The notes under the pieces: model-generated
Database searches by the model: none
The model's input: only the letters and a program-made list of their open reading frames with translations
What the model was told of the DNA's origin: nothing
Position numbers and translations under genes: made by a program
Source: Natrinema saccharevitans
GTDB lineage: Archaea > Halobacteriota > Halobacteria > Halobacteriales > Natrialbaceae
NCBI RefSeq assembly: GCF_001953745.1
Contig: NZ_LWLN01000001.1
Coordinates: forward strand, 3,100,001 to 3,164,000
Reading direction: 5' to 3'
Length of the DNA stretch: 64,000 bases
In this document: positions 8,075 through 16,126 of the stretch, in pieces
Numbering within the stretch: the first letter of the stretch is position 1
How the letters are laid out: every line of letters starts with the position of its first letter

Positions 8075-8206
8075 CGCGACCACCCGAACCGAGTCAGCCG
8101 GGTCCGAGGAACGGCTACCGTTGCTGATCGTCGGCGTTGATTCCACTGCCGTGCGGGACGTTTATATCCCGGTAGAATGTACCCAATCATGGCTTGCAAA
8201 TCCCGG

Positions 8207-8308
8207 CTAGGGGATTGGAAGCCAGTCTCGGGTGTTGCCGCACCCGGGGCATTTCGTACCCCCTCCGCTCGCGCGGTTGGAGATGGCTTCCATGCTGATT
8301 GTCGCCAT
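8207..8308 (-). CDS. 33-aa CPxCG micro-protein
   Basis: Reads MATISMEAISNRASGGGT, then KCPGCGNTRDWLPIP and a stop. There is one CPGCG half-knuckle near the C-terminus. A TATTTATT element on this strand at ~8340-8347 lies ~33 bp upstream of the ATG, and a TTATAA is closer. One CxxC pair could bind zinc only as a dimer or with other residues. It is divergent from the receiver-like gene at 8446. The coding call rests on promoter position and the CPGCG motif, so it is tentative. Confidence 0.45.
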   Translation of the reverse strand: MATISMEAISNRASGGGTKCPGCGNTRDWLPIP

Positions 8309-8445
8309 AGAGTGACTTATAACTACTGTTGGAAGCGGGAATAAATACGACGTGGCTCGAGTCGGATTTCGACGACGGCGACAGCGGAGACTGTTCAACC
8401 GGAGTGACACGGACGTTTTACCCGTTCGTTCGATACGTAGTGCAG

Positions 8446-8913
8446 ATGGCCACGGACGACGAGGGAGCGAACGAGCAGATAGACATCCTGCTGGTCGAGC
8501 CCAACCCCGGCGACAGCCGCCTCTTCGAGGAACAGTGCAAGGACGCGAAGTTGCTCAACACCATCCACACCGTGACCGACGGCGAGGCGGCGCTCGAATT
8601 CCTCCACCAGCGCGGCGAGTACGCGGACGGGTCTCAGCCCGATATCGTCCTGCTCGAGCCACAACTGCCCGGCAAGAGCGGGATCGAGATCCTCTCGGAA
8701 CTGAAAGACGATCCGGCCCTGAACGAGATCCCGGTCATCGTCCTCACGAGTTCCGACGCGGGGGAGAAGGTCGTCCAGTCCCACGGCCTCGAGGCCGACA
8801 CCTACCTGCAAAAGCCCGTCGAGCCCGAGGATTTCGTCGAGTTCGCCCAGTCGATCGAGGAGTTCTGGTTCGCGATCGTCCAGAAGCCCTCGCAGTCGGC
8901 GACCCGCGACTGA
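8446..8913 (+). CDS. Stand-alone receiver-like protein lacking the phosphoacceptor Asp
   Basis: 155 aa. Folds as a CheY/Rcp1-type receiver: DILLVEPNPGDSRL (beta1), PDIVLLEPQLPGKSG (beta3), PVIVLTSSD (beta4, T101) and YLQKPVEPEDF (beta5, K123). The phosphoacceptor position, normally LLDLxLP, is Glu71, and the acidic pair position is E18-P19 instead of two acids. Glu often mimics constitutive phosphorylation, so this may be a phosphorylation-independent pseudo-receiver. No output domain is present. A GTTTTACC element ~28 bp upstream fits a leaderless start. The TGA stop overlaps the first base of the 81-nt repeat. Confidence 0.85.
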   Translation: MATDDEGANEQIDILLVEPNPGDSRLFEEQCKDAKLLNTIHTVTDGEAALEFLHQRGEYADGSQPDIVLLEPQLPGKSGIEILSELKDDPALNEIPVIVLTSSDAGEKVVQSHGLEADTYLQKPVEPEDFVEFAQSIEEFWFAIVQKPSQSATRD

Positions 8914-8993
8914 GACGGTCTGCTGTACCGATTTACCGGTACGACCGCAGGACGGTCGCGGTTGCACCGGAAACGACTTACAACAGTCCGTAT
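8913..8993. repeat. 81-nt nested-palindrome element, family A copy 1
   Basis: Begins on the last base of the receiver gene's TGA. Outer arms AGACGGTCTGCTGTA (start) and TTACAACAGTCCGTAT (end) pair, and the inner arms CCGGTACGACCGC and GCGGTTGCACCGG also pair. Same length and layout as the copies at 10226, 32355 and 34011. Confidence 0.75.
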
Positions 8994-9046
8994 GACGACG
9001 ACCGCAGCCGGCGCGTTTATTTCGTCGCCGGCGGAACTCGAGGGCG

Positions 9047-9679
9047 ATGCTCGAGGCAGTTCGCGACCGCGCACGCCCGTATTTCGACGACGCGTCACCG
9101 GCCCACGACTGGCACCACGTCCAGCGGGTCGACCGACTGGCCGAAACGTTGTGCGAGCGCCACCCCGAGCTCGCCGACGAGCGGGTGGTCCGCCTCGCCG
9201 TCTACTGTCACGACGTCGGCCGAACGAAGGAAGATCGCGGCGAGATCGACGACCACGCGACGTGGGGTGCGCGGGAGGCCGAACGAATCCTGGGCGACTG
9301 CGGGGCCGACGCGGCGACGATCGAGCGCGTCCAGCACTGCATCCGGGCCCACCGCTACTCGAACGACGTCGAGCCCGCGACGCTCGAGGCGAAACTCGTC
9401 TCGGACGCGGACAACCTCGACGCGCTCGGCGCGGTCGGCATCGCCCGCGTGTTCGCCTACGGCGGCGAGATCGGCGACCCGATCCACGACCCCGCCCAGT
9501 CGGTCGAGGAGGACGACACCGACGCCGGCGCGACCCAGTACAACCACGTCCACAAGAAGATCCTCGACCTGCCGGCGCGGATGTACACCGACGTCGGTCG
9601 GGACCTCGCCGCCGACCGGGCGGCGTTCGTCCGCGAGTACGTCGCGCGGTTCGACGACGAGGTGGCGGGCGAGCGGTAG
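9047..9679 (+). CDS. HD-domain phosphohydrolase
   Basis: 210 aa. The HD signature is visible as HDWHHVQRVDRLA (His near residue 23), AVYCHDVGRTK (HD at 55-56) and a later LVSDADNLDALGAVGIARVF segment with the distal Asp. This matches the YedJ/YpgQ-like HD family of metal-dependent phosphohydrolases, probably acting on nucleotides. The substrate is unknown. A TTTATTTC-like AT-rich element lies ~30 bp before the ATG. It sits alone between the family A repeat and sufU. Confidence 0.88.
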   Translation: MLEAVRDRARPYFDDASPAHDWHHVQRVDRLAETLCERHPELADERVVRLAVYCHDVGRTKEDRGEIDDHATWGAREAERILGDCGADAATIERVQHCIRAHRYSNDVEPATLEAKLVSDADNLDALGAVGIARVFAYGGEIGDPIHDPAQSVEEDDTDAGATQYNHVHKKILDLPARMYTDVGRDLAADRAAFVREYVARFDDEVAGER

Positions 9680-9803
9680 CGCGACCGAGTCCCGAAGGTG
9701 GGTGACAGGGGCTGACGGCCTCCGAACCCGTCGGAGACCGACGCGACCGGCCGTTTCGGCCCCGGAACCCTTTTACAACTCACTGGCCTATCCGTATCCA
9801 ACG

Positions 9804-10226
9804 ATGGGACTGGGCTCCGATATGTACCGACAGCAGATCCTCGACCACTACAAGAACCCGCGTAACTACGGGGAACTCGAGGATCCCACGTACACGCACG
9901 TCGGCGAGAACCCGATGTGTGGCGACGAGATCCGCATGGACGTCGACCTCGCCGACGACGGGGAGACGATCGAGCGGGTCGCCTTCCGGGGCGACGGCTG
10001 TGCGATCAGTCAGGCCTCCGCCAGCATGCTCTCCGGGGAACTCGTCGGCAAGACGCTGGCGGAACTCCAGGAGATGGACCGCGACGACGTGATCGACATG
10101 CTCGGGGTCGAGGTTTCGCCGATGCGGGTCAAATGCGCCGTGCTGGCCGAGAAGGTCGCACAGGACGGGGCGGAGATCTACGAGGGCGAACTCGACGTCG
10201 AGAAGACGACGACCGAGGACGACTGA
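9804..10226 (+). CDS. sufU: Fe-S cluster assembly scaffold/sulfur acceptor SufU
   Basis: 140 aa. IscU/SufU family with the three conserved cysteines C39 (NPMCGDE), C66 (DGCAISQAS) and C111 (MRVKCAVL) plus the CGD aspartate. SufU-type proteins accept persulfide from SufS, usually zinc-bound. The 18-residue insertion between the second and third cysteines characteristic of SufU appears present (SGELVGKTLAELQEMDRDD). TTTTACAA ~30 bp before the ATG supports a leaderless start here. sufS is 2 kb upstream on the same strand, but two unrelated genes intervene, so they are not in one tight operon. Confidence 0.93.
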   Translation: MGLGSDMYRQQILDHYKNPRNYGELEDPTYTHVGENPMCGDEIRMDVDLADDGETIERVAFRGDGCAISQASASMLSGELVGKTLAELQEMDRDDVIDMLGVEVSPMRVKCAVLAEKVAQDGAEIYEGELDVEKTTTEDD

Positions 10227-10306
10227 TACGGGCTGTTATAACTGTTTACCGGTGCAACCGCAGGGCGGTCGCGGTTGCGCCGGTGCTGACTTACAGCGGA
10301 CCGTAT
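10226..10306. repeat. 81-nt nested-palindrome element, family A copy 2
   Basis: Starts on the last base of the sufU TGA and is 81 nt long. Outer arms ATACGGGCTGTTATA and TTACAGCGGACCGTAT pair, and inner arms CCGGTGCAACCGC and GCGGTTGCGCCGG pair with one G-T-type change. It lies in the convergent gap between sufU and radA. Confidence 0.78.
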
Positions 10307-10488
10307 GCGGACGACCGCCGGTTACGGTTTCTCCGCTCTGGCACCCGTTTCACAGCTGTGACCGACGGCCGATAGCATCGCGCTCGAGCCGATTCGCTCT
10401 CGAACGGCGCGTGCCGCTTCGATTCGGGTCGAGGGAACGGAGAGAAATCGATTCGTCGGCCGGACCGAGATCTCCGTTATCCCGTCGG

Positions 10489-11520
10489 TTACTCCGGCTT
10501 CAGGCCGCCGTCCTGAACGCGCATGACGGCCTCGCCGTCGGCGAGGTTCGGCGCGTCGACCAGTTTGACGATCCGCTTGTCACCCTTGGACTTGCGCAGG
10601 TAAATCCGGAAGGTAGACTTGTGGCCGAGGATGTTGCCACCGATCGGTTGGGTCGGGTCGCCGAAGAACGAGTCGGGGTTGGAAGCGACCTGATTCGTGA
10701 CGATGACGGCGGCGTTGTAGAGGTTGCCGACCTTGTCGAGGTCGTGGAGGTGCTTGTTGAGTTTCTGCTGTCGGTCGGCGAGTTCGCCACGGCCGACGTA
10801 CTCCGCGCGGAAGTGGGCAGTCAGCGAGTCGACACAGAGCAGGCGAACCGGATACTCCGAATCCTCGTGTTCGCTGGCCAGTTCCTTGGCCTTCTCGGCC
10901 AGCAGCATCTGGTGGTTGGAGTTGAACGCCTTCGCGACGTGGATCTTCTCGAGGACGTCCTCGACGAGCGCATCGACCGCGTCCTCGTCGTCGGCCGAGC
11001 CCTCGATCTCGCGGTCCTCGAGCGCCGCGGTGATCGCCTCGTCGGACAGACCCCGGACCATGTCGTCGATCCGTTCGGGCCGGAAGGTGTCCTCGCTGTC
11101 CACGAAGATGGCGCTGCCGTGGAGGCCGCCGACCTCTTTGGGAAGCTGGACGTTGACGGCCATCTGGTGGGTGACCTGGGACTTGCCGGCCCCGAACTCG
11201 CCGTAGACTTCGGTGATCGACTGGGTCTCGATCCCGCCGCCGAGCAGGTCGTCGACCTCGTCGATGTGCCAGCGCAGCTTGCCGATTTCGTTCCGCCGCT
11301 CCAGTACGGTCGAGCCGGTCTCGAAGCCGCCGACGTCGGCGGCGTCACGGGCGGCGTTGACGATGTCCGCGGCGGTGGACTCGCCGACGTCGGCCGTGTT
11401 CGACAGTTCCGACGGCGAGGCGACGGCCAGACTCTGGAAGGAGTCGAAGCCTGCATCGTGGAGTTTGTCTGCGGTCGCCGGTCCGACGCCGGGGAGTTCC
11501 TCGAGATCTGCTTCGGGCAT
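10489..11520 (-). CDS. radA: DNA repair and recombination protein RadA
   Basis: 343 aa, the usual haloarchaeal length. The archaeal RecA/Rad51 recombinase forms filaments on single-stranded DNA and catalyses strand exchange. Seen: an N-terminal helix-hairpin-helix domain ([17 protein letters not shown]), Walker [10 protein letters not shown] (~107-115), Walker [13 protein letters not shown] and the L2-region [19 protein letters not shown]. The ATG at 11520 ([14 protein letters not shown]) is chosen over an upstream ATG at 11547 because TTTAT at ~11546 is ~26 bp upstream, the leaderless TATA position. Confidence 0.97.
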   Translation of the reverse strand: MPEADLEELPGVGPATADKLHDAGFDSFQSLAVASPSELSNTADVGESTAADIVNAARDAADVGGFETGSTVLERRNEIGKLRWHIDEVDDLLGGGIETQSITEVYGEFGAGKSQVTHQMAVNVQLPKEVGGLHGSAIFVDSEDTFRPERIDDMVRGLSDEAITAALEDREIEGSADDEDAVDALVEDVLEKIHVAKAFNSNHQMLLAEKAKELASEHEDSEYPVRLLCVDSLTAHFRAEYVGRGELADRQQKLNKHLHDLDKVGNLYNAAVIVTNQVASNPDSFFGDPTQPIGGNILGHKSTFRIYLRKSKGDKRIVKLVDAPNLADGEAVMRVQDGGLKPE

Positions 11521-11665
11521 ACCCCTCCGTTGTGCCGGCCCCTTCATAAACCCTCGTTAACAGGAGAGTGAAAGTGAAAGTGGCGGGAGGCGTCGGGGTC
11601 GCTGGGGGACGCGACAATGGGTTTAGAACGGAAGGCGCGTTCGAGGCGGGACCACCAGGCGGCGC

Positions 11666-12868
11666 TCAGCGTCGCGGTCCGTCGCCCCACTCGAGGCAGT
11701 GGAGCCGCTCGTCCTCGCAGCCGACGAACAGTCGGCCGTCACCGATCGCGGGCGTGCCGATCACGCCGTCCTCGAGGGCGACGTGCCACGCGAGGTCGCA
11801 GTCGTCGGCGGCGTCGATCCCGTATATCGAGCCGCTTGCGTCGCCGACGCAGACGACGTCGCCGGCGACGACCGGGCACGACCGGATCGGGCCGTCGAGT
11901 TCGATCCCCTTGCGGGAGAACAGCCAGCCCCGCAGTTTCCGCCGGCCGACGGTCGTGTCGGTGACGTGGCAGTAGCCGTCCGCGGCCCCGACGAAGGTCG
12001 TCTCCGCGGCCGGAAGGACGGTCGCGGACGTGGTGAAGGCGTCGCGGATCTCGTAGGTGAACCACGACTGGCCGGTGCCGGCGTCCATCGCGATCATCGT
12101 CCCCTCGTCGTCGGCGACGTAGACCCGGCCGTCGCCGACGGTCGGGCCCGCCTCGATCGCGCCGTCGACCGGCGCGGTCCAGGCCTCCTCGCCCGTCTCG
12201 GCCTCGAGGGCGACGACGGCCCCGTACTCGGTGCCGGCGAAGATCCGCTCGCCGGTCCACTCCCCGTCGGTAGCGTCGGGTCGGCCCGTCTCGAGCGGGC
12301 GTGGATCGGTCCCGCCGAGGGACTCCGACGACCCGTCCTGCTCGAGGGCCGAGCGACGATGCTGCCCCTCGCGGCCGTCGGCGACCGCCGGCGCGCCGAC
12401 GACGGCCGATTCGGTCTCGTGGGTCCACAGTTCGGTCCCCGTCTCGGGCTCGAGCGCGGTCAGCCCGTCCGCGTGGCCGACGTAGAGCCGGCCGGACGCG
12501 AGCGCGGGGGCGGCCGCGAGGTCGTCCGGGAGGCCGACTTCCCACTGCTGCTCGCCGGTGCCGGGGTCGAGCGCACGAACCGTGCCGTCGGCGGTCCCCA
12601 GAAACAGCCGGTCCCGGGTCACGAGCGGCGCGGCGTCGGTCGCGGCCGTCGTCTCGAAGACCCACCGTCGACGGCCCGTCGCCCGCTCGAGGGCGTAGCA
12701 GTTGCCCCGTTCCGTGCCGACGTAGACGGTATCGCGGTCACAGACCGGCGATCCCGGCGGTCCGACGAGGTTGGCCGTCCAGCCCTCGGTCACGCGGGTG
12801 GGCCCGTCGATCTCTCGCCGACACCCGGAGTTGTGCGGATCGCCCTTGAACTGGTTCCACTCGGTCAC
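11666..12868 (-). CDS. PQQ-type beta-propeller repeat protein
   Basis: 400 aa. Several blades share the pattern 'VYVGTxxGxxxALExxTGxxxW' (for example VYVGTERGNCYALE, LYVGHADGLTALEPETG, VYVADDEGTMIAMDAGTG). This is the PQQ-like/outer-membrane-assembly propeller fold used as a binding scaffold or quinoprotein. No signal peptide is evident, so it may be cytoplasmic. A ~40-residue polar insertion (REGQHRRSALEQDG onward) breaks the spacing between two middle blades, before ERIFAGTEYG. No substrate can be assigned. Confidence 0.82.
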   Translation of the reverse strand: MTEWNQFKGDPHNSGCRREIDGPTRVTEGWTANLVGPPGSPVCDRDTVYVGTERGNCYALERATGRRRWVFETTAATDAAPLVTRDRLFLGTADGTVRALDPGTGEQQWEVGLPDDLAAAPALASGRLYVGHADGLTALEPETGTELWTHETESAVVGAPAVADGREGQHRRSALEQDGSSESLGGTDPRPLETGRPDATDGEWTGERIFAGTEYGAVVALEAETGEEAWTAPVDGAIEAGPTVGDGRVYVADDEGTMIAMDAGTGQSWFTYEIRDAFTTSATVLPAAETTFVGAADGYCHVTDTTVGRRKLRGWLFSRKGIELDGPIRSCPVVAGDVVCVGDASGSIYGIDAADDCDLAWHVALEDGVIGTPAIGDGRLFVGCEDERLHCLEWGDGPRR

Positions 12869-12939
12869 TGTCCCCGGCTACCGAGCGAACCGTCATAACA
12901 GTGGGTGGAGCCGCTGCCGTCGCTCATCGAACGGAGCGA

Positions 12940-13003
12940 GCGGCAGGAAAAGATTGCAACTGGTGTATGGCGCAGTTGTGATGATGATGTGGCTTCCTGC
13001 CGC
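12940..13003. terminator. Nested inverted repeat downstream of pspAB-like gene
   Basis: The outer arms GCGGCAGGAA (12940-12949) and TTCCTGCCGC (12994-13003) are a perfect 10-bp inverted repeat. They enclose a second one, CAACTG...CAGTTG. It sits ~140 nt past the minus-strand gene ending at 13140. It could terminate that transcript or control the propeller gene downstream. Confidence 0.4.
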
Positions 13004-13139
13004 GTACCTCCTCCTAGACGGGGCGCAGGCATACCACTGACTCCTACACGATTTGGAAGTCGGTCGATCCGCGAGGGAAACCCCGACGACGTGATCCCCT
13101 CGTCGGGCAACGGCGGGTTCGACCCGTTCGAAGACGCCG

Positions 13140-13745
13140 CTACTCCCAGGGGTGGGTTCCGCCCTCGCTGGGCCAGAGCGGGTACCAGTACTCTTTCTCG
13201 CGCTCGATCTCGAGTTCGCCGTCCAAGGCCGACTCGAGAGTGAACTCCGCGCTCGAGTCCCGTTCCCGGCCCGACCGGGGCACGAAGGGGTAGAAGCGGC
13301 CCCGGCGGAAGGAGTAGATCCAGTACGCCGGTCCGTCGCGATTCTCGTAGGCGAACACGGCCGCCAGCAGCCGCGAGCCGTAGCCGTGTTCGATGAACGT
13401 GTCCGCCGCGAAGTGCATGCTCGTGATCAGGTCCTCGGGGTCGTCGTCCGCGAGGACGACCCAGTGATAGCCGTGGTCGTCACTGGTGACCGAGAAGGCG
13501 GTGCCGGTCTCCTCGCGGCCGGCCTCGAGGATCGCCTCGACCTCGTCGACGGCGTCGCGGAAAGCCGCCGAGTCGACGCCGGAGAAACAGAGGGCCCCCA
13601 CGTCGAGCGACTCGTAGCCCAGATCGGCCTGCATCGTGAGGTAGGCGGTACTCATCCCGAAGAGGTCGTCGGGGTCGGCGTCGCGGCCGGCGTCGGTCTC
13701 GGCCCGCGACCCGAGGATGGCCCGCAGTCCGTCCAGCAGTCCCAT
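13140..13745 (-). CDS. PspA-associated protein PspAB-like
   Basis: 201 aa. MGLLDGLRAILGSRAETD at the N-terminus, then a globular domain (DLFGMSTAYLTMQADLGYES ... ISMHFAADTFIEHGYGSRLLAA) and a Trp/Tyr-rich C-terminus (YWYPLWPSEGG). This resembles the family annotated PspAB in archaea and actinobacteria, linked by neighbourhood to PspA-type membrane-stress proteins and HtpX. It lies 24 nt downstream of htpX on the same strand, so the two form an operon likely serving membrane protein quality control. Family name is from recall; function is inferred. Confidence 0.75.
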   Translation of the reverse strand: MGLLDGLRAILGSRAETDAGRDADPDDLFGMSTAYLTMQADLGYESLDVGALCFSGVDSAAFRDAVDEVEAILEAGREETGTAFSVTSDDHGYHWVVLADDDPEDLITSMHFAADTFIEHGYGSRLLAAVFAYENRDGPAYWIYSFRRGRFYPFVPRSGRERDSSAEFTLESALDGELEIEREKEYWYPLWPSEGGTHPWE

Positions 13746-13769
13746 ACCTCGAGTGACGGGCGCGGTTCC

Positions 13770-14663
13770 TTAGAACGATTGCATTTCGCGCTCGAGGTCG
13801 CGCAGTTGCTCGACGCGCTTCTCGGTCGGCGGGTGCGTCGAGAACAGCCGGCCGACGACGCCGGACTTGATCGGGATGATGAAGAAGGCGTTCATCTCGG
13901 CCTCCTCGCGCAGGTCGTCTTTCGGGACCTTGTCCATCTCGCCGGAGATCTTCAGCAGCGCGGAGGCGAGCGCCGAGGGGTTGCCGGTGATCGCGGCCGC
14001 GCCGCGGTCGGCGGCGTACTCGCGATAGCGCGAGAGCGCCCGGATGAGCAGGTAGCTGATGATCCAGACGACCAGCGAGACGAGGATGGCGACGACGATG
14101 CCGCCACCACCGCCCTGGCGACCGCCGCCGCGGCTGTGGCCGCCGCCGAAGAAGGCCCCCCAGCGGACCATCATGAACGCGATCGTCGAGAGGAAGGAGG
14201 CGATGGTCATCACCATCATGTCGCGGTTCTTGACGTGAGCGAGTTCGTGGGCCAGCACGCCGTCGAGTTCGTCCTGCTCGAGCGTGTTCATGATTCCCGT
14301 CGTCACGCAGACGGCGGCGTTTTTCTGGTTGCGGCCGGTCGCGAAGGCGTTGGGCGTGTTCGAGTCGACAACCGCCACCTTCGGTTTCGGGAGGTCGGCC
14401 TGCTGGGAGAGCCGTTCGATCGAGGCGTGCAGTTGCGGGTACTCGTCGGCCGACACCGTCTTCGCACCCATGCTCCGCAGGGTCAGCGTGTCGCTGAAGT
14501 AGTACTGAACGAGCGAGAAGCCGCCGAACAACAGCCCGAAAACCAGTAAGCCGCCGCCGACGTAGGTGGTGATCACGGCCGCGAAGACGATATACAGCGC
14601 AAAGAGCAGAAACATCGTCACGAACATCCGGAGTCGCAGCCCCCAGTCCGCCTGCCAGTTCAT
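13770..14663 (-). CDS. htpX: HtpX-type membrane zinc metalloprotease (M48B)
   Basis: 297 aa. Two N-terminal membrane segments (~13-33, 36-56), the zinc motif HELAH at 139-143 (VLAHELAHVKNRD), the conserved NAFATGR loop, two further hydrophobic segments after the active site, and a C-terminal STHPPTEKRVEQL motif typical of HtpX. A Gly/Gln-rich loop (GGGHSRGGGRQGGGGG) lies before the third membrane helix. It degrades misfolded membrane proteins. The ATG at 14663 (MNWQADWGLRLRM) has CTTATTCC ~27 bp upstream. It is followed by the PspAB-like gene. Confidence 0.94.
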   Translation of the reverse strand: MNWQADWGLRLRMFVTMFLLFALYIVFAAVITTYVGGGLLVFGLLFGGFSLVQYYFSDTLTLRSMGAKTVSADEYPQLHASIERLSQQADLPKPKVAVVDSNTPNAFATGRNQKNAAVCVTTGIMNTLEQDELDGVLAHELAHVKNRDMMVMTIASFLSTIAFMMVRWGAFFGGGHSRGGGRQGGGGGIVVAILVSLVVWIISYLLIRALSRYREYAADRGAAAITGNPSALASALLKISGEMDKVPKDDLREEAEMNAFFIIPIKSGVVGRLFSTHPPTEKRVEQLRDLEREMQSF

Positions 14664-14980
14664 AGCCGTCCCTACGGACCGCGACGGAATAAGTGTCGCC
14701 GATTCGACCCACACGAGCTGTGTGTACTCGTACATTTCTCCGTCCGCGAACGAACCCCTTCGTTTCGGATGGAGACCCTGTGACGCAGTCACGTCTGACG
14801 CGATCGTGTCGGCGACAATATAACACGCATCTTATTTTCTGCCGTTTCATGTCGCCGGACTCGAGTGTCACGGGGCGGAACCGGTCGCGGATCCGGCACG
14901 GCAAACGCAGCGGGCGCCCCGTCGTGGCCTCGAGTCGAGAGAACGGGTCGCTTAACTCCGCGAGGTTCCAAACGGGGCCA
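14664..14980. other. Divergent intergenic region between htpX and nmd3
   Basis: 317 bp with no credible gene. The ends carry TATA-like elements for both neighbours: CTTATTCC on the minus strand near 14690 for htpX, and CTTAAC on the plus strand near 14951 for the NMD3 gene. The middle (14810-14840) is AT-richer (ACAATATAACACGCATC), which could be a further promoter. Confidence 0.5.
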
Positions 14981-16126
14981 ATGAGTGAGTCGCGCGCGTT
15001 CTGTCCCCGGTGTGGGGACCCAGTTCCCGAGCGATCGGCGAGCGACGCGGACGGCGGTCCGGAGGGGCAGGCGAACGACCCGCTTCGGCCCGGCGCCGAG
15101 GTCGAACTCTGTGATTCCTGTTACTTCGAGGACTTCGACTTCGTCGACGCGCCGGACCGGATCGACGTCCGCGTCTGTGCCCAGTGTGGCGCGGTCCACC
15201 GGGGGAACCGATGGGTCGACGTCGGCGCACGGGATTACACGGACATCGCCATCGAGGAGGTCAGCGAGGCCCTGGGCGTCCACGTCGACGTCGAGGACGT
15301 CGCCTGGCAGATCGATCCCGAACAGGTCGATCAGAACACGATCCGGATGCACTCGTACTTCACGGGCGTCGTCCGCGAGACGCCGGTCGAGGAGGAGGTG
15401 ACGGTGCCGGTCAAGATCGCCCGCCAGACCTGTACCCGCTGTGGTCGGATCGCCGGCGACTACTACGCCAGCATCGTCCAGATCCGCGCCGAGGACCGGA
15501 CTCCGGCGACCGAGGAAGTCGAGCGGGCAAAGGAGATCGCGAACGAGATCGTCGCCGACATGGAGGCCACGGGCGACCGCAACGCCTTCGTCACCGAGAT
15601 CGGCGAGGTGGACGACGGCCTGAACATCAAGGTCTCGACCAACAAGATCGGGAAGAAGATCTCGAACAAGATGATCGAGGAGTTCGGCGGCACCGTCAAC
15701 GACGCCGAGACCCTGGTCACGGAAGACGAGGACGGCAACGAGGTCTACCGGGTCACCTTCGCCGTCCGCCTGCCGCCCTACACTCCCGGCGACGTGATCG
15801 ACCTCGCCGACGACGACGGCGGCCCCGTCCTGGTCCGCAGCGCCCGCGGCAACCTCAAGGGCGTCCGCGTGACGACCGGCGAGCGCTACGAGGCCGGCTA
15901 CGAGGAGGGCACCTCCCCCGACGCGCGGAAACTGGGCGACCTCGAGGACGCGACCGAAGCGACGGTCGTCACCGTCGAGGACGACAACGCGGTGCAGGTT
16001 CTCGACCCCGAGACGTTTCGAGCCACGACGGTCGCTCGGCCGGACTACTTCGATCCCGACGCCGAGACCGTCCCCGTGTTGAAGAGCCGCGCCGGCCTGC
16101 ACGTCCTGCCCGAAAGCGATGACTGA
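14981..16126 (+). CDS. nmd3: NMD3-family ribosomal large-subunit protein
   Basis: 381 aa. Paired zinc-ribbon cysteines are seen at FCPRCGDP (C8, C11), CDSC, CAQCG and CTRCG, followed by an alpha/beta region with NKIGKKISNKMIEEFGG and the conserved TFAVRLPPY segment. This is the archaeal homologue of eukaryotic 60S export adaptor NMD3. In archaea it probably acts in late large-subunit maturation. The start MSESRAFCPRCG is chosen because it begins just before the first zinc knuckle and has a CTTAAC box ~28 bp upstream. It overlaps the following methyltransferase gene by 8 nt. Confidence 0.92.
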   Translation: MSESRAFCPRCGDPVPERSASDADGGPEGQANDPLRPGAEVELCDSCYFEDFDFVDAPDRIDVRVCAQCGAVHRGNRWVDVGARDYTDIAIEEVSEALGVHVDVEDVAWQIDPEQVDQNTIRMHSYFTGVVRETPVEEEVTVPVKIARQTCTRCGRIAGDYYASIVQIRAEDRTPATEEVERAKEIANEIVADMEATGDRNAFVTEIGEVDDGLNIKVSTNKIGKKISNKMIEEFGGTVNDAETLVTEDEDGNEVYRVTFAVRLPPYTPGDVIDLADDDGGPVLVRSARGNLKGVRVTTGERYEAGYEEGTSPDARKLGDLEDATEATVVTVEDDNAVQVLDPETFRATTVARPDYFDPDAETVPVLKSRAGLHVLPESDD

